Source: Phylloscopus collybita (Eukaryota; Chordata; Aves; Passeriformes; Phylloscopidae). From it: 64,000 nucleotides of DNA. Positions 63,599 to 64,000 of the stretch are shown piece by piece (position 1 is the stretch's first letter; each line of letters begins with the position of its first letter). A model generated the notes under the pieces. It saw only the letters and a list, made by a program, of their open reading frames with translations. It was not told where the DNA came from and ran no database searches. Where the stretch lies: the NCBI GenBank assembly GCA_027886175.1, contig JAJNNQ010000040.1, positions 29,176,001 to 29,240,000 of the forward strand, in the 5' to 3' direction. The position numbers and the translations under genes are program-made.

Positions 63599-64000
63599 CT
63601 AACAACCCCTCTGGAAAGGAGATATGACCCAAAACAGCGCAAACGAAAAAAACTGAGAAAATTTGGAAATGGAGTGATTGCCACCAAAGAGACTGAGATG
63701 AAATGAGGGCCACTGAAAAAGGCCAAGACTTACCAAAAATGACTCCAATTTAAATCCTGGAATCAGGGAAGCCATGCAAAACAACAGATAGGAGAAAATG
63801 TCTCAGAAGTGAAAAAAAAAAAAAACATGGAAAAATGACAGAAGCAAGCGAAAACCATAAAAGTGAATGGGGTGGCCAGAAGTGCAGGGAAATGGACGGA
63901 AGCTTGCCCAATTAATGCTCATTAAAATCGCAAGATTTCGTTCCCTTTCCTGAAAGGAAAGTCTTCCTTTCAGGAAAGGGAACGAAATCTTGAAATCAGA
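63599..64000 (+). repeat. Partial satellite monomer at right window edge
   Basis: The last copy is cut by the window edge just after its palindrome, so the array runs on to the right. It has GCGCAAACG, AACTGAG, AACAGATAGG, GAAAATGTC and class E, a lineage also seen at 26223, 28277, 31563, 52089 and 59899. Confidence 0.95.

Larger units (their letters stand above)
1..64000 (+). repeat. Tandem satellite array, 411-bp monomer, about 155.8 copies
   Basis: The same sequence of about 411 bp recurs head to tail through the whole window with no inversion, interruption or unique insert. I phased copies on the CTAACAACCCC segment and found 155 phase points from 353 to 63599; mean spacing is 410.7 bp, and most intervals are 407 to 413 bp. 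Copies differ by eye at only a few positions each, and most of those variants are shared by several copies, which is the usual mark of concerted evolution by unequal exchange or gene conversion. Long homogeneous arrays of this kind are known from centromeric, pericentromeric and heterochromatic DNA of eukaryotes; the exact chromosomal place cannot be read from the sequence. I do not recognise the family. No coding, RNA or mobile-element feature lies inside it. Confidence 0.99.

Noticed and set aside
104..63784. Hundreds of short open frames of 61 to 107 codons on the minus strand, two per monomer
   Set aside because: They are the same two frames in every satellite copy, shift with poly-A length, resemble no family I know, and show no start context or coding pattern. 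Their frequency simply follows the low number of stops on the purine-poor strand.
1..64000. CRISPR array
   Set aside because: The repeated unit is the full 411 bp without unique spacers, and no cas-like gene is present.
1..64000. Ribosomal DNA spacer or telomere-related repeat
   Set aside because: No rRNA gene segment is present and no run of telomere-type units such as TTAGGG or TTTAGGG is visible.

Overview
The whole 64 kb window is one uninterrupted tandem satellite DNA array. A monomer of about 411 bp is repeated head to tail, always in the same orientation, about 155.8 times. Phasing each copy on its CTAACAACCCC segment gives 155 phase points from 353 to 63599. That is 154 complete intervals with a mean of 410.7 bp and a range of 406 to 415 bp, plus a partial copy at each window edge (1-352 and 63599-64000). 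I see no protein-coding gene, RNA gene, transposon, CRISPR array or unique sequence on either strand.

The window suggests a eukaryote, most likely centromeric, pericentromeric or other heterochromatic DNA in a long-read assembly. CpG is depleted (hand count 8 per 413 bp, observed/expected about 0.46), and several recurrent variants are CpG to TpG changes. This fits a genome with germline cytosine methylation, such as a vertebrate or a plant. I do not recognise the satellite family and cannot name the species.

Each monomer, read from its phase point, has the same parts in order: a CpG-bearing stretch; a purine-rich body with an ATTTAAAT palindrome; a poly-A block that varies in length and form; a second purine-rich stretch; one HindIII site (AAGCTT); a short inverted repeat; and a 62-bp palindrome with 29-bp perfect arms and a 4-nt loop. 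The plus strand is about 42% A and 65% purine. Most length variation comes from the poly-A block, which has about eight recognisable forms, called classes A to H here: A = GAAATGG-A8/9-CCATGG; B = GAAATGG-A10-T-A6-TG; C = GAAATGG-A12 to A15-TG; D = GTG-A13 to A16-TGG; E = GTG-A14 to A18-CATGG; F = GTG-A10 to A13-TAATGG; G = GTG-A19-GG; H = GTG-A12-CCATGG.

Above the monomer level there is no single higher-order repeat. Instead there is a mosaic of segmental duplications at whole-monomer spacings: about 821, 1228, 1232, 1641, 2054, 2466, 5336, 6570, 9445 and 25866 bp (2, 3, 3, 4, 5, 6, 13, 16, 23 and 63 monomers). Each is marked by shared rare variants. The left third (to about 20.5 kb) carries a class D-C-F trimer that is absent further right. 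The right part, best seen from 52.5 kb, carries a five-monomer block in class order F-A-D-B-G, exactly 2055 bp in each of four copies. The most striking local feature is a variant palindrome in three copies where both arms gained one matching base pair, so the dyad symmetry stayed perfect.
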